In this document: positions 46,846-56,426 of the stretch, piece by piece
How positions within the stretch are numbered: position 1 is the stretch's first letter
How the letters are laid out: every line of letters begins with the position of its first letter
NCBI GenBank assembly: GCA_002435595.1
Contig: DJBL01000147.1
Coordinates: forward strand, 934-64,933
Source: Stenotrophomonas maltophilia
Lineage (GTDB): Bacteria; Pseudomonadota; Gammaproteobacteria; Xanthomonadales; Xanthomonadaceae
Direction of reading: 5' to 3'
Length of the DNA stretch: 64,000 nucleotides
The notes under the pieces: model-generated
The model's input: the letters and a program-made list of their open reading frames with translations, nothing else
Told to the model about the DNA's origin: nothing
The model's database searches: none
Translations under genes and position numbers: made by a program

Positions 46846-47805
46846 ATGTCGGCAGGACCCGCCACAGCTGCACCCCGCACCCCCCGCCGTGGCCCCTGGG
46901 CCACGCTGCGGCGCTGGTTCGATACCAGCGCCGACGGCCCGGTCGCGGCCGGGAGCGGGCACCGCGTGGACTGGCTGCGTGCGATCCCCTTCGCGGCGAT
47001 GCACCTGGCCTGCCTGGCGGTGGTCTGGGTGGGGGTGTCGTGGGTGGCGGTGGGCGTGGCCGTGGCGTTGTATGCCGTGCGCATGTTCGCCATCACCGCC
47101 TTCTACCACCGTTACTTCTCGCACCGCACCTTCCGTACCTCGCGCGCGGTGCAGTTCGTGTTCGCGGTGATCGGGGCGGCCAGCGTGCAGCGCGGGCCAT
47201 TGTGGTGGGCCGCGCACCACCGCACCCACCACCGCCATACCGACACCGCGGCCGATCCGCACTCGCCCGGCGTACATGGCTTCTGGTGGAGCCACATGGG
47301 CTGGTTCCTCACCACCGAGGGCTTCCGCACCCAGTGGGACCGTATCCCCGACCTGGCCAAGTACCCGGAACTGCGCTGGCTGGATCGCTTCGACACGCTG
47401 GTACCGATCGCGCTGGCCGCCGCGCTGTTCGGCCTGGGCGCGCTGCTCGAACACGTCGCGCCGTCCTGGGGCACCACCGGCGGGCAGATGCTGGTGTGGG
47501 GCTTCTTCATCTCCACCGTGGTGCTGTTCCACGCCACAGTCACCATCAACTCGCTGGCCCACCGCTTTGGTCGCCAGCGTTTCGCCACCGGCGATGACAG
47601 CCGCAACAACCTGTGGCTGGCGCTGCTCACCTTTGGCGAAGGCTGGCACAACAACCACCATTTCTTCCCGGGCAGCGCACGCCAGGGCTTCTACTGGTGG
47701 GAAGTGGACCTCACCTGGTACGGGCTGCGCGCGCTGGCGGCGCTGCGCCTGGTGAGTGATCTCAAACCCGTGCCGGCCTGGGTGCTGGCCAAGGCGGAGC
47801 ACTGA
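46846..47805 (+). CDS. Membrane fatty-acid (acyl-CoA) desaturase
   Basis: The 319-residue membrane protein has the histidine boxes of acyl-CoA desaturases: HRYFSH, HHRTHH and HNNHH. It places a double bond in a fatty acyl chain. I prefer the ATG at 46846, 9 bp after AGGAG, over the ATG that touches the ribosome site at 46837. It opens an eight-gene run of lipid and envelope genes behind the ECF sigma pair. Confidence 0.92.
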   Translation: MSAGPATAAPRTPRRGPWATLRRWFDTSADGPVAAGSGHRVDWLRAIPFAAMHLACLAVVWVGVSWVAVGVAVALYAVRMFAITAFYHRYFSHRTFRTSRAVQFVFAVIGAASVQRGPLWWAAHHRTHHRHTDTAADPHSPGVHGFWWSHMGWFLTTEGFRTQWDRIPDLAKYPELRWLDRFDTLVPIALAAALFGLGALLEHVAPSWGTTGGQMLVWGFFISTVVLFHATVTINSLAHRFGRQRFATGDDSRNNLWLALLTFGEGWHNNHHFFPGSARQGFYWWEVDLTWYGLRALAALRLVSDLKPVPAWVLAKAEH

Positions 47806-47806
47806 C

Positions 47807-49087
47807 ATGCGTATCGCCGTGATCGGATCGGGCATCGCCGGGCTGGCCAGTGCCTGGTGGCTGGGCCAGCAGCACGAGGTAACGCTGTTCGAGACCAACG
47901 ACTACCTGGGCGGGCACACCCACACCCACCAGGTACAGGTGGACGGGCGCACGCACGCGGTGGACACCGGCTTCATCGTGTTCAACCCGCTGCACTACCC
48001 GCTGCTCACCGCGTTGTTCGACGAGCTCAACGTGCCCTCCCAGCCCACCACCATGAGCTTCTCGGTGCACAGCGAGCGCAGCGGGCTGGAATACAACGCC
48101 ACCTCGCTGGACGGGCTGTTCTGCCAGCGCCGCAACCTGGTCTCGCCGCGCTTCTGGGGCATGCTTGGCGACCTGCGCCGCTTCTACCGCGAGGCGCCGG
48201 CACTGCTGCACGGCGACGACGATGGCCCCTCACTGGGCGACTACCTGCGTGCCGGCCGCTACGGCCGCACCTTCATCGACGAACACCTGCTGCCCATGGC
48301 CTCGGCGCTGTGGTCCTCACCCACCGCCAGCCTGGAGGCCTTCCCCGCGCGCTACCTGGTGCAGTTCATGGCCAACCACCAGATGCTGCAGGTGAGCGGG
48401 CGTGCGCCGTGGCGGGTGGTGCAGGGCGGCTCGGCGCGCTACATCGAGGCGATGCGCCGACGCTGGCAGGTGCGCGAGCGGCTGGATTGCCGCGTGTTCG
48501 GGGTGGAGCGCCACGAACATGGCGTGCGCGTGCACAGTGCGGCCGGCCTGGAAGGCTTCGACCAGATGGTGCTGGCCTGCCACAGCGACCAGGCGCTGGC
48601 GCTGTTGTCCGATCCCGATCCGGCCGAGCGCAGCGTGCTCGGTGCGATCCGCTACCAGCCCAACGAGGTGGTGCTGCATACCGATGCACGCCTGCTGCCG
48701 CGCAACCGCAAGGCGTGGGCGGCGTGGAACGCGCATGTACCGGCCGCGCCGCTGGCGCCGTGCACGGTCAGCTACCTGATGAACCAGTTGCAGGGCATCG
48801 ACACGCCCACCCCGCTGGTGGTCACCTTGAACCGCAGCGCGGCGATCGACCCGGCCAAGGTGCTGCGCACGCTGCAGTACGCCCACCCCGTGCACGACCA
48901 TGCGATGGTGCGCGCGCAGCAGCGCTGGGCCGAGATCCAGGGCCAGCGCCGCACCTGGTTTGCCGGCGCGTACTGGGGCTGGGGCTTCCACGAGGACGGC
49001 ATCCGCAGTGCACGGCGCGTGGTCGACGCATTGCAGGCGTTGGACGCCGAATCGTACTGGCCGCTGGCCCAGGCACAACCGGCATGA
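47807..49087 (+). CDS. FAD-dependent amine-oxidase-like oxidoreductase
   Basis: The 426-residue protein starts with the dinucleotide fold RIAVIGSGIAGLASAWW and ends with the FAD-binding FAGAYWGWGFHEDG. This family is regularly found with DUF1365 and cyclopropane-synthase genes. It probably oxidises or saturates an acyl-chain intermediate, but the reaction is not established. It starts one base after the desaturase stop and overlaps the next gene by ATGA. Confidence 0.88.
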   Translation: MRIAVIGSGIAGLASAWWLGQQHEVTLFETNDYLGGHTHTHQVQVDGRTHAVDTGFIVFNPLHYPLLTALFDELNVPSQPTTMSFSVHSERSGLEYNATSLDGLFCQRRNLVSPRFWGMLGDLRRFYREAPALLHGDDDGPSLGDYLRAGRYGRTFIDEHLLPMASALWSSPTASLEAFPARYLVQFMANHQMLQVSGRAPWRVVQGGSARYIEAMRRRWQVRERLDCRVFGVERHEHGVRVHSAAGLEGFDQMVLACHSDQALALLSDPDPAERSVLGAIRYQPNEVVLHTDARLLPRNRKAWAAWNAHVPAAPLAPCTVSYLMNQLQGIDTPTPLVVTLNRSAAIDPAKVLRTLQYAHPVHDHAMVRAQQRWAEIQGQRRTWFAGAYWGWGFHEDGIRSARRVVDALQALDAESYWPLAQAQPA

Positions 49088-49851
49088 GCGCCAGCGCCCT
49101 CTACCGTGGCCGCATGCGCCATCGCCGCCACGCCCCGCACCCGCATGCGTTCGGCTACCCGGTGGCCCAGCTGCTGCTGGACCTGGACGAGATCGACACG
49201 CTGTTCGCGCGGCGCTGGCTGTGGTCGGTGGGCCGCCGCAACCTGGCCGAATTCCGCCGCAGCGACTACCTCGGTGATCCGCGGCAACCGCTGGCCGAGG
49301 CGGTACGCGCCCGCATCACCGCGGCACTCGGCCGCGCACCACACGGCCCGATCCGCCTGCTCACCCACCTGCGCTACGCCGGCCACGTGTTCAACCCGGT
49401 CAGCTTCTACTACTGCTACGCCGACGATGGCCGCACGCTGGACTGCATCGTCGCCGAGATCACCAACACCCCATGGAAAGAGCGGCACGCCTACGTGCTG
49501 CCGGTGGCCGCCGCCGATGCCAGCGGCCGCGCACTGGCCTGGGAATTGGACAAGCAGTTCCATGTGTCGCCCTTCATGGCCATGGACTGCCGTTACCGCT
49601 GGCGCTTCACCGCACCCGGTGACGATCTGCACGTGCACATGCAGGTGTGGCGCGCGGGCGTACGCCAGTTCGATGCCGACCTGGTGCTGCAACGCCATCC
49701 GATCACCGCGCGCAGCCTGGCCGGCGTGCTGCTGCGCTTTCCGCTGATGACCGTGCAGGTGGTGGCCGCCATCCACTGGCAGGCCCTGCGCCTGTGGCTC
49801 AAGCGCACTCCCGTCCACGATCACCCTTCGCTTGCAGGAAAACGCCCATGA
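49084..49851 (+). CDS. DUF1365 family protein
   Basis: The 255-residue protein has the DUF1365 signatures RGRMRHRRHAPHPHAF, RYAGHVFNPVSFYYCYA and KQFHVSPFMAMDCRYRW. The function is unknown, but the family almost always accompanies an FAD oxidoreductase and a Cfa-type methyltransferase, as here. Its ends overlap both neighbours by ATGA, so translation is coupled. Confidence 0.9.
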   Translation: MSASALYRGRMRHRRHAPHPHAFGYPVAQLLLDLDEIDTLFARRWLWSVGRRNLAEFRRSDYLGDPRQPLAEAVRARITAALGRAPHGPIRLLTHLRYAGHVFNPVSFYYCYADDGRTLDCIVAEITNTPWKERHAYVLPVAAADASGRALAWELDKQFHVSPFMAMDCRYRWRFTAPGDDLHVHMQVWRAGVRQFDADLVLQRHPITARSLAGVLLRFPLMTVQVVAAIHWQALRLWLKRTPVHDHPSLAGKRP

Positions 49852-51107
49852 ACGACATGACCCGCCCGGTTGCGCTGCCGATGCCCACGGCGCTGGAACG
49901 CTTCCTGCGTGATCGCCTGCTGGCCCAGCTGGCCCCCCTGCGCGGCGGTTGCCTGCACCTGCGCGACGCTGCCGGCGACGTGCTGCTGGGCGAGCCGTCG
50001 GCCCAGCTGCGCGTCACCCTGTGGGTGGATGACCCGGCGTTCTACCGTGCGGTGGCGGCGCAGGGCAGTGTGGGTGCGGGCGAGTCCTACATCCGCGGCG
50101 ATTGGCGCTGCAGCGACCTGGTGGCGCTGGTGCAGCTGCTGGTGCGCAACCGCGAGCTGCTCGATGGCATGGAGGGCGGCCTGGCGCGCATCGGCGGCTG
50201 GCTGCTGCAGGGATGGAACCACCTGCGCCGCAACACCCGCGAAGGCAGCCGCCGCAACATCGCCGCGCACTACGACCTGGGCAATCCGTTCTTCTCGCTG
50301 TTCCTGTCGCCGGACCTGATGTACTCCTCGGCGCTGTATGCCTCGCCCGAGGACACGCTGGAGACCGCTTCGCAGCGCAAGCTGGCGCGCATCTGCGCCC
50401 AGCTCCAGCTGACCGCCAGCGACCACGTGGTGGAGATCGGTACCGGTTGGGGGGGCTTTGCGCTGTATGCCGCCGGCCAGATCGGCTGCCGCGTCACCAC
50501 CACCACCATCTCGGTGGAGCAGTACACCCTGGCCAAGGCGCGCGTGGAAGCGGCCGGCCTGCAGGACAAGGTCACCCTGCTGCTCAAGGACTACCGCGAC
50601 CTGGAAGGCCAGTACGACAAGCTGGTCTCCATCGAGATGATCGAGGCGATCGGGGCGCAGTACCTGGAGACCTATTTCGCCACGCTCACCCGCCTGCTCA
50701 AGCCCGATGGCCTGGCCCTGCTGCAGGCCATCACCATCGAAGACCAGCGCTACCAGCAGGCGCGGCGCAGCGTGGACTACATCAAGCGCTTCGTGTTTCC
50801 GGGCAGCTTCATCCCCTCGATCAACGCGATCATGGCCGCCAAGACCCGCAGCAGCGACCTGCAGCTGATCGACCAGCACGATTTCGGTCCGTCCTATGCG
50901 CTCACCCTGCGCGCCTGGCGGCAGCGCTTCCTGGCGCAACTGCCGGCGGTGCGTGCACAAGGTTTCGACGAACGCTTCATCCGCCTCTGGGAGTTCTACC
51001 TGGCCTACTGCGAAGGCGGCTTCCTGGAGCGCTCCATCGGCGTATCGCACCTGCTGATGGCGCGCCCGGACTTCCGGCCGCCGCTGCTGCGGGAACAGGC
51101 CGCCTGA
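49848..51107 (+). CDS. Cyclopropane-fatty-acyl-phospholipid synthase family methyltransferase
   Basis: The 419-residue protein contains the Cfa features AAHYDLGNPFFSLFLSPDLMYSSA, the SAM site VEIGTGWGGFALYAA and IEMIEAIG, and a C-terminal QRYQQARRSVDYIKRFVFPG. It adds a methylene or methyl group from SAM to an unsaturated acyl chain. With the desaturase, FAD enzyme and DUF1365 this could make methylated or furan-type acyl chains rather than simple cyclopropanes. That reading is inference. Confidence 0.9.
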   Translation: MNDMTRPVALPMPTALERFLRDRLLAQLAPLRGGCLHLRDAAGDVLLGEPSAQLRVTLWVDDPAFYRAVAAQGSVGAGESYIRGDWRCSDLVALVQLLVRNRELLDGMEGGLARIGGWLLQGWNHLRRNTREGSRRNIAAHYDLGNPFFSLFLSPDLMYSSALYASPEDTLETASQRKLARICAQLQLTASDHVVEIGTGWGGFALYAAGQIGCRVTTTTISVEQYTLAKARVEAAGLQDKVTLLLKDYRDLEGQYDKLVSIEMIEAIGAQYLETYFATLTRLLKPDGLALLQAITIEDQRYQQARRSVDYIKRFVFPGSFIPSINAIMAAKTRSSDLQLIDQHDFGPSYALTLRAWRQRFLAQLPAVRAQGFDERFIRLWEFYLAYCEGGFLERSIGVSHLLMARPDFRPPLLREQAA

Positions 51108-51108
51108 G

Positions 51109-51663
51109 ATGCTGCGCTTCTGGGCCAACGTGATCGGCAACCAGCTGGTGTGGCTGTGCGCGGTGATCGGTGCCGGGCACGGCCTGCGCTGGCCGGCGCT
51201 GCTGGCCGCAGGCGTATACGTGGCCAGCCAGCTGGCGTGGTCGCGGCAGCCCGGCGTTGAACTGCGCCTGCTGGGGGTGGCGCTGCTGTGCGGCCTGCTG
51301 GTGGACGGCGTGGCCGGTGGCTCGGGCTGGGTGCGGTACGCGGCCGGCAACGGCCCGGCATGGGTGGCGCCGGTGTGGATCCTGGCCTTGTGGGCCGCTT
51401 TCGCGATGACCCTGCCGGTGTCGTTTGCGGTGCTGCAGAGCCACCTGCGCATCGCCGCACTGGTCGGCTTGCTGCTGGCGCCGCTGGCCTATCTGTCGGC
51501 GGCGCGTGGCTGGTCGGCGGTGAGTTTCGCCGCGCCGCGCTGGCCCGGGGTGGTGCTGCTGGGCCTCGGCTGGTCACTGGCGCTGCCGGTGCTGGCTGCG
51601 TGTGCACGCCACTGGCAGCGCAGGTCGCACATCCTTTCTGATACGGCGGGAGAGCACGCATGA
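51109..51663 (+). CDS. DUF2878 membrane protein
   Basis: The 184-residue protein has about six membrane helices and starts RFWANVIGNQLVWLCAVIGAG, typical of DUF2878. No function is known. It lies one base after the Cfa-like gene and overlaps the following DUF1295 gene by ATGA, so it belongs to the operon. Confidence 0.82.
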   Translation: MLRFWANVIGNQLVWLCAVIGAGHGLRWPALLAAGVYVASQLAWSRQPGVELRLLGVALLCGLLVDGVAGGSGWVRYAAGNGPAWVAPVWILALWAAFAMTLPVSFAVLQSHLRIAALVGLLLAPLAYLSAARGWSAVSFAAPRWPGVVLLGLGWSLALPVLAACARHWQRRSHILSDTAGEHA

Positions 51664-52457
51664 AATTGCTGTGGTGGGTATGGCTGTATGCGGCGCTGAT
51701 CATGAGCTGGGGCTGGTGGTGGCAACGTCGCCACCAGAACATCGGCGTGGTCGACGTGCTGTGGGCCAAGGGCGTGGGGGCATCGGCCCTGCTGCTGGCG
51801 CTGCTGGGCAACGGCGCGTCGGCACCGCGGATCGCGTTGGCGGTGCTGGGGGGGCTGTGGGGATCGCGGCTGGCGCTGCACCTGTGGCACCGCGTGCGCA
51901 GCGAGCCGGAGGACGGGCGCTACCAGCACCTGCGTGCGCACTGGCGCGGCCACCAGGGCAAGATCTTCGGCTTCTTCCAGTTCCAGGCGGGGCTGATCGT
52001 GCTGTTCGCCCTGCCGTTCGTGGCCGTGGCGCAGACGCCGCAGCAGGGCGGGCCGGGCTGGATCGTGGCCGCCGCGGTGGTCTGGCTGCTCAGCGTGGGC
52101 GGGGAGGCGCTGGCCGACCGCCAGCTGGCGCGCTTCCGCGCCGACCCCGGCAACAAGGGCAAAACCTGCCGTGACGGCCTGTGGCGCTACTCGCGGCACC
52201 CCAACTACTTCTTCGAATGGCTGCACTGGTTCACCTACGTGCTGCTGGCCGTGCATTCGCCGCTGTGGTGGCTGGCCTGGTCCGGCCCGCTGGTGATGTA
52301 CGTGTTCCTGCGCTGGGTGAGCGGCATTCCCTTCACCGAGGCGCAGGCACTGCGCAGCCGCGGCGAGGACTACCGTGAGTACCAGCGCACCACGCCGATG
52401 CTGTTCCCGTGGTTTCCCACCCGCTCACCGAACACCCGCAAGGAGCCGTCCCCGTGA
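51660..52457 (+). CDS. DUF1295/steroid 5-alpha-reductase-like membrane protein
   Basis: The 265-residue membrane protein carries the DUF1295 marks GVVDVLWAKGVG and GLWRYSRHPNYFFEW. The latter resembles the NAD(P)H- and substrate-binding end of steroid reductases and isoprenylcysteine methyltransferases. It may reduce or modify a lipid intermediate. It overlaps the neighbouring genes at both ends. Confidence 0.88.
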   Translation: MKLLWWVWLYAALIMSWGWWWQRRHQNIGVVDVLWAKGVGASALLLALLGNGASAPRIALAVLGGLWGSRLALHLWHRVRSEPEDGRYQHLRAHWRGHQGKIFGFFQFQAGLIVLFALPFVAVAQTPQQGGPGWIVAAAVVWLLSVGGEALADRQLARFRADPGNKGKTCRDGLWRYSRHPNYFFEWLHWFTYVLLAVHSPLWWLAWSGPLVMYVFLRWVSGIPFTEAQALRSRGEDYREYQRTTPMLFPWFPTRSPNTRKEPSP

Positions 52458-53527
52458 ATGTCGCCAGTGACTACCTGCCCATGCCCGACCACGCCCGGGG
52501 CCTGACCGGGCTGGCCGAGCGCGGCCTGCTACCCGATGCGTTGCTGCGCCTGGGCATCCGCCGCCAGTGCCAGGCGCGCCTGCGCGAAGAACTCGCCGGT
52601 GGCCAGCAGGCGCAGTCGCAGCGCTTTGCCGCGCACATCGCCGAGCTTTCGCACAGCGCCGTGGCGCTGCACGTGGACGCGGCCAACCGCCAGCACTACG
52701 AAGTGCCGGCACGCTTCTTCGAGCTGTGCCTGGGCAAGCGACTGAAGTACAGCAGCTGCTACTACCCCACCGGCCGGGAAACCCTGGACCAGGCCGAAGA
52801 GGCGATGCTGGCCCTGTACGGGCACCGCGCACAGCTCGCCGATGGCCAGCACATCCTGGAGCTGGGCTGCGGCTGGGGCTCGCTCACGCTGTGGATGGCC
52901 GAGCGCTATCCCAACGCGCACATCACCGCGGTCTCCAATTCCAACAGCCAGCGCGAACATATCCAGGCGCAGTGCCGCCTGCGTGGGCTGGACAACGTCA
53001 CCGTGCTCACCCGCGACGTCAACCACCTGGCCCTCGACGCCGGTACGTTCGATCGCTGCATCTCCATCGAGATGTTCGAGCACATGCGCAACTACCAGCA
53101 GCTGCTGCAGCGCATCCATGGCTGGCTGCGCCCGCAGGGCAAGCTGTTCGTGCACATCTTCGTGCACCGCACGCTGATGTACCCCTTCGAGACCGAGGGC
53201 GAGGACAACTGGATGGGCCGCCATTTCTTCACCGGTGGCCTGATGCCCGCGGCCGATACGCTGCTGTGCTTCCAGCAACACCTGCAGCTGCAGCAGCGCT
53301 GGCTGCTCGACGGCACCCATTACCAACGCACCGCCAACCATTGGCTGGCCAACCAGGACCAGAACCGCGAAGCGGTGCTGGAGATCATGCGCCAGTGCTA
53401 CGGCGCGCCCTCGGCAGCCTTGTGGGCGCAGCGCTGGCGCATGTTCTGGATGGCCTGCGCCGAGCTGTTCGGCTACCAGGGCGGCCAGCAATGGCAGGTC
53501 GCCCACTACCTGTTCGACCGCCCGTGA
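52454..53527 (+). CDS. Second Cfa-like SAM-dependent methyltransferase
   Basis: The 357-residue protein has the class I SAM motif LELGCGWGSLTLWMAERYP, then a Cfa-like FHxGRxFFTG segment (here MGRHFFTGGLMP), and a preceding KYSSCYYP. It lacks the YDLGN motif of the first Cfa gene and is shorter, so it is a different branch. The start is a GTG overlapping the previous stop, with AGGAG 8 bp upstream. Its substrate is unknown, probably a lipid. Confidence 0.85.
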   Translation: MNVASDYLPMPDHARGLTGLAERGLLPDALLRLGIRRQCQARLREELAGGQQAQSQRFAAHIAELSHSAVALHVDAANRQHYEVPARFFELCLGKRLKYSSCYYPTGRETLDQAEEAMLALYGHRAQLADGQHILELGCGWGSLTLWMAERYPNAHITAVSNSNSQREHIQAQCRLRGLDNVTVLTRDVNHLALDAGTFDRCISIEMFEHMRNYQQLLQRIHGWLRPQGKLFVHIFVHRTLMYPFETEGEDNWMGRHFFTGGLMPAADTLLCFQQHLQLQQRWLLDGTHYQRTANHWLANQDQNREAVLEIMRQCYGAPSAALWAQRWRMFWMACAELFGYQGGQQWQVAHYLFDRP

Positions 53528-53552
53528 CCCCGCCTGCCATGAGGATCCTGCC

Positions 53553-54095
53553 ATGTCCTGCCGCGCCCTCCTTCCCCTGCTGCTGGCCAGCCTGATGCTG
53601 GGCTGTGGCGGCAACACCCGTCCCATTCCGCCCGTGGCCCATGTCGACGTGCCGCGCTTCATGGGCGACTGGTATGTGATCGCGCATATCCCCAGTCGCC
53701 CCGAACGCGAGGCCTTCGATGCGGTGGAGTCGTATGCCCTGCGCCCGGATGGGCGCATCCAGACCACCTTCCGTTACCGCAAGGGCAGCTTCGACGCCCC
53801 GGTCAAGACCATGCACCCGATCGGCACGGTCAAGCCCGGCACCAACGGCGCCGAGTGGGGCATGCAGTTCATCTGGCCGATCCAGGCCGAGTACGTGATC
53901 GTGTACCTGGATGACCGTTACCAGCAGACCATCGTGGGGCGCAGCAAGCGCGACTACATGTGGCTGATGGCGCGTACCCCGACCATCTCCGAGGCGGACT
54001 ACACGGCCGCGATGACCCGGCTGGCGGCCCTGGGCTACGACCTGTCGCAGGTGCGCCGCGTGCCGCAGTCGCCCGCCGGCAACCGCCAGCCATAA
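53553..54095 (+). CDS. Lipocalin-family outer-membrane lipoprotein
   Basis: The 180-residue protein has a lipoprotein signal with lipobox LMLGC (cysteine at residue 18) and the lipocalin motif FMGDWYVIAHIP, then YRKGSFDAPVKTM and a conserved C-terminal segment. Bacterial lipocalins such as Blc bind lysophospholipids or oxidised lipids. It is the last member of the lipid operon, 25 bp after the methyltransferase gene. Confidence 0.9.
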   Translation: MSCRALLPLLLASLMLGCGGNTRPIPPVAHVDVPRFMGDWYVIAHIPSRPEREAFDAVESYALRPDGRIQTTFRYRKGSFDAPVKTMHPIGTVKPGTNGAEWGMQFIWPIQAEYVIVYLDDRYQQTIVGRSKRDYMWLMARTPTISEADYTAAMTRLAALGYDLSQVRRVPQSPAGNRQP

Positions 54096-54279
54096 CTGCG
54101 GCGGGGTTCTCAGGCCCTGAGAAGGCGCTCGGCGATACTGTCCGCCTGGCCCCGACAGCATGCCCCGTCACCCGGCGGGCACCTGCGGCGGCCACACTGC
54201 AGCAGCACGGAGGCGATCACGGCCCACGGACGGGGGCATGCGCGGGCAGGGCGCGCGGACGGCGGACAGAGGGCGCGAC

Positions 54280-56181
54280 GTGGCGGACAAGTACTGCGAT
54301 CTGGTCATGAAGGGCGGCATCACCAGCGGCATCGTGTATCCCAACGCGGTGCTGTCGTTGGCCCGCCAGTACCGCTTCAAGAGCATCGGCGGCACCTCGG
54401 CCGGCGCCATCGCCGCGGCGGTGGCGGCTGCGGCCGCGCTGGGTGATCGCCGTCGTTACAGTGGCCAGCCGGTGGGCGGGCAGGTGGGCTTCCCCGGGCT
54501 GGCGGCGGTCTCGGCGCAGTTGTCCACGCGCGGCTTCATCTACGGGCTGTTCCAGCCGGCGCGCGGCGCACGCACCGCCTATCGGCTGCTGGTGATGCTC
54601 ACCGGCAAGGCCGGGTGGCCGCGCAAGCTGGCCTGCCTGCTCGCGGCGGTGTTTGCGATCGCGCCACTGGAACTGCTGGCCGCGCTGCTGGCCCTGCTCG
54701 GCATCGGCTGGCTGGCCGGTGGCGTAGCCGGGGTCTGGGCGACGTTGCTGCCCTCGCTGCTGTGTGCTTATGGCGCCGGCGTGCTCGCTGCGGCGTTGCG
54801 GGTGGCCCGCGTGGCGCGGCGCAACCTGCTGGGGCTGTGCAGCGGGGCGACCCAGGCCGATGCCACCGCGCCGGCCCTGACCGACTGGCTGCACGAGCGC
54901 CTGCAGATGCTCTCCGGCCAGCCGCTGGACCAGCCGCTCACCTTCGCCGACCTGCACCAGGCCCCGCGCTACCGTGGCGAGCCGGCCGACGCGCAGGCGA
55001 TCAGCCTGCAGATGATCACCACCTGCGTGTCGCATACCGAACCGCGCACGCTGCCCTTCAGCGGTGCGCAGTTCTGGTTCCTGCGCGAAGAGTTCGACCA
55101 GCTGTTCCCGGCCAGCGTGGTCGACTGGCTGGTCGCCCATGCCGGTGCCGCCGAACACGTCGATGGCCGCCATTACTACCGTCTGGTCGATGGCCAACAC
55201 CTGCCGGTGCTGGTGGCCACGCGCATGAGCCTGAGCTTTCCGCTGCTGATCAGCGCGGTGCCGCTGCACGAGCCGGCCCGCCGGGAGCGCCGCTGCGATG
55301 CGCCGGCGACGGGCGCGGCGGCGGCCGCGCAGGACAACCCGCACGTGGCCGAGAGCATGGAAGGGCTGACCAGTGGCGGCCAGGGCTGTGGCCCGGTGAT
55401 CACCGCTTTCCGGGTCTGCTGGTTCTCCGACGGCGGCATCAGCAGCAACTTCCCCATCCACCTGTTCGATGCCGCGCTGCCGCGCTGGCCCACCTTCGGC
55501 ATCAACCTGGTCTACCCACGGCATGCCGATGCGGTCACCGTGCTGGCCACTGGCGCGCAGGCCGAGCAGGCGCAGATCGACCAGGCCGTGTTCCTGCCAA
55601 CCGAAAACCGCCAGGGCTGGCAGCGCAGCTACCACGCCATCGCCCGGCCGCTGGCCGCTGCGGAGATGTCCGGCTTCCTGTTCTCCATCGTCTCGACCAT
55701 GCAGAACTGGCGCGACGTGCTGCAGGCCCGCGCGCCGGGCTATCGCGACCGCATCGTGCATGTCTCGCTGCAGGGCGACGAAGGCGGCATGAACCTGGAC
55801 ATGCCGCAGGAGGTGCTCAGCCGCATCGCCGCCAAGGGCAGCGTGGCTGGCGAGCGCTTCTGCAGCTTCTCCTTCCAGAATCATTACTGGATCCGCTGGC
55901 GCAACCTGGCGTCGGCCTACCAGCGCTACACGCTGGAGATCGCCCGTACCGACGATCCGGCCCAGCGCGTGGCCGCCTGGGCCGATGCTTACCAGAGCGT
56001 TGCCATCGGCGAGCCGCCGCCACCGTCCTATCGGCTGGGCTCGGAAGACAGGCGTCGCGAATCGCAGCGCCTGTGGCGGACCCTGGTCGATCAGGGCGAA
56101 AGCTGGGAAGACCTCGGCCCGGATCTCACCGACGGTGCGCCGCGCCCGCTGCCGCAGATGAAGGTCACCCCGATGTACTGA
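54280..56181 (+). CDS. Patatin-like phospholipase family protein with central membrane segments
   Basis: The 633-residue protein starts ADKYCDLVMKGGITSGIVYP and has the patatin nucleophile motif GGTSAGAIAAA and the dyad aspartate in FSDGGISSNFP. Between them (about 90-185) is a strongly hydrophobic stretch, AVFAIAPLELLAALLALLGI and beyond, suggesting membrane anchorage. It is probably a lipid acyl hydrolase. I chose the GTG at 54280 because the family begins there; ATGs at 54238 and 54160 are possible. It is not clearly part of the upstream lipid operon (185-bp gap). Confidence 0.82.
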   Translation: MADKYCDLVMKGGITSGIVYPNAVLSLARQYRFKSIGGTSAGAIAAAVAAAAALGDRRRYSGQPVGGQVGFPGLAAVSAQLSTRGFIYGLFQPARGARTAYRLLVMLTGKAGWPRKLACLLAAVFAIAPLELLAALLALLGIGWLAGGVAGVWATLLPSLLCAYGAGVLAAALRVARVARRNLLGLCSGATQADATAPALTDWLHERLQMLSGQPLDQPLTFADLHQAPRYRGEPADAQAISLQMITTCVSHTEPRTLPFSGAQFWFLREEFDQLFPASVVDWLVAHAGAAEHVDGRHYYRLVDGQHLPVLVATRMSLSFPLLISAVPLHEPARRERRCDAPATGAAAAAQDNPHVAESMEGLTSGGQGCGPVITAFRVCWFSDGGISSNFPIHLFDAALPRWPTFGINLVYPRHADAVTVLATGAQAEQAQIDQAVFLPTENRQGWQRSYHAIARPLAAAEMSGFLFSIVSTMQNWRDVLQARAPGYRDRIVHVSLQGDEGGMNLDMPQEVLSRIAAKGSVAGERFCSFSFQNHYWIRWRNLASAYQRYTLEIARTDDPAQRVAAWADAYQSVAIGEPPPPSYRLGSEDRRRESQRLWRTLVDQGESWEDLGPDLTDGAPRPLPQMKVTPMY

Positions 56182-56221
56182 GCCGCGATGGACGCTGCCC
56201 GGCAACCCATGGAGCACGGCC

Positions 56222-56258
56222 GTCGTGGTGCTGCCGACCGCTGCCCGCACACCACGAC
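56222..56258 (+). terminator. Hairpin after the patatin-like gene
   Basis: GTCGTGGTG (56222-56230) pairs perfectly with CACCACGAC (56250-56258), 41 bp after the stop codon. There is no T-tract. It may be a terminator. Confidence 0.45.
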
Positions 56259-56264
56259 ACAACG

Positions 56265-56336
56265 GCTAGAGCCGATCGTCGGTCGGCTGCCCATGAACCA
56301 TGACATTCCCCGTAGAGCCGACCGTTGCTCGGCTGC
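56265..56336 (+). repeat. Two GTAG/CTAG REP-like elements
   Basis: CTAGAGCCGATCGTCGGTCG from 56265 and GTAGAGCCGACCGTTGCTCG from 56312 are variant copies of the REP family amplified just downstream. No other feature is seen in the 56182-56426 gap. Confidence 0.7.
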
Positions 56337-56426
56337 TCACCCCAGGCGGGCATCGCGGGGAACGACCAGCGGCCGGCGCGAGCGGTTTATGCTCCCCGGC
56401 CCCCGCACTTACCAGGATGGAACCGC

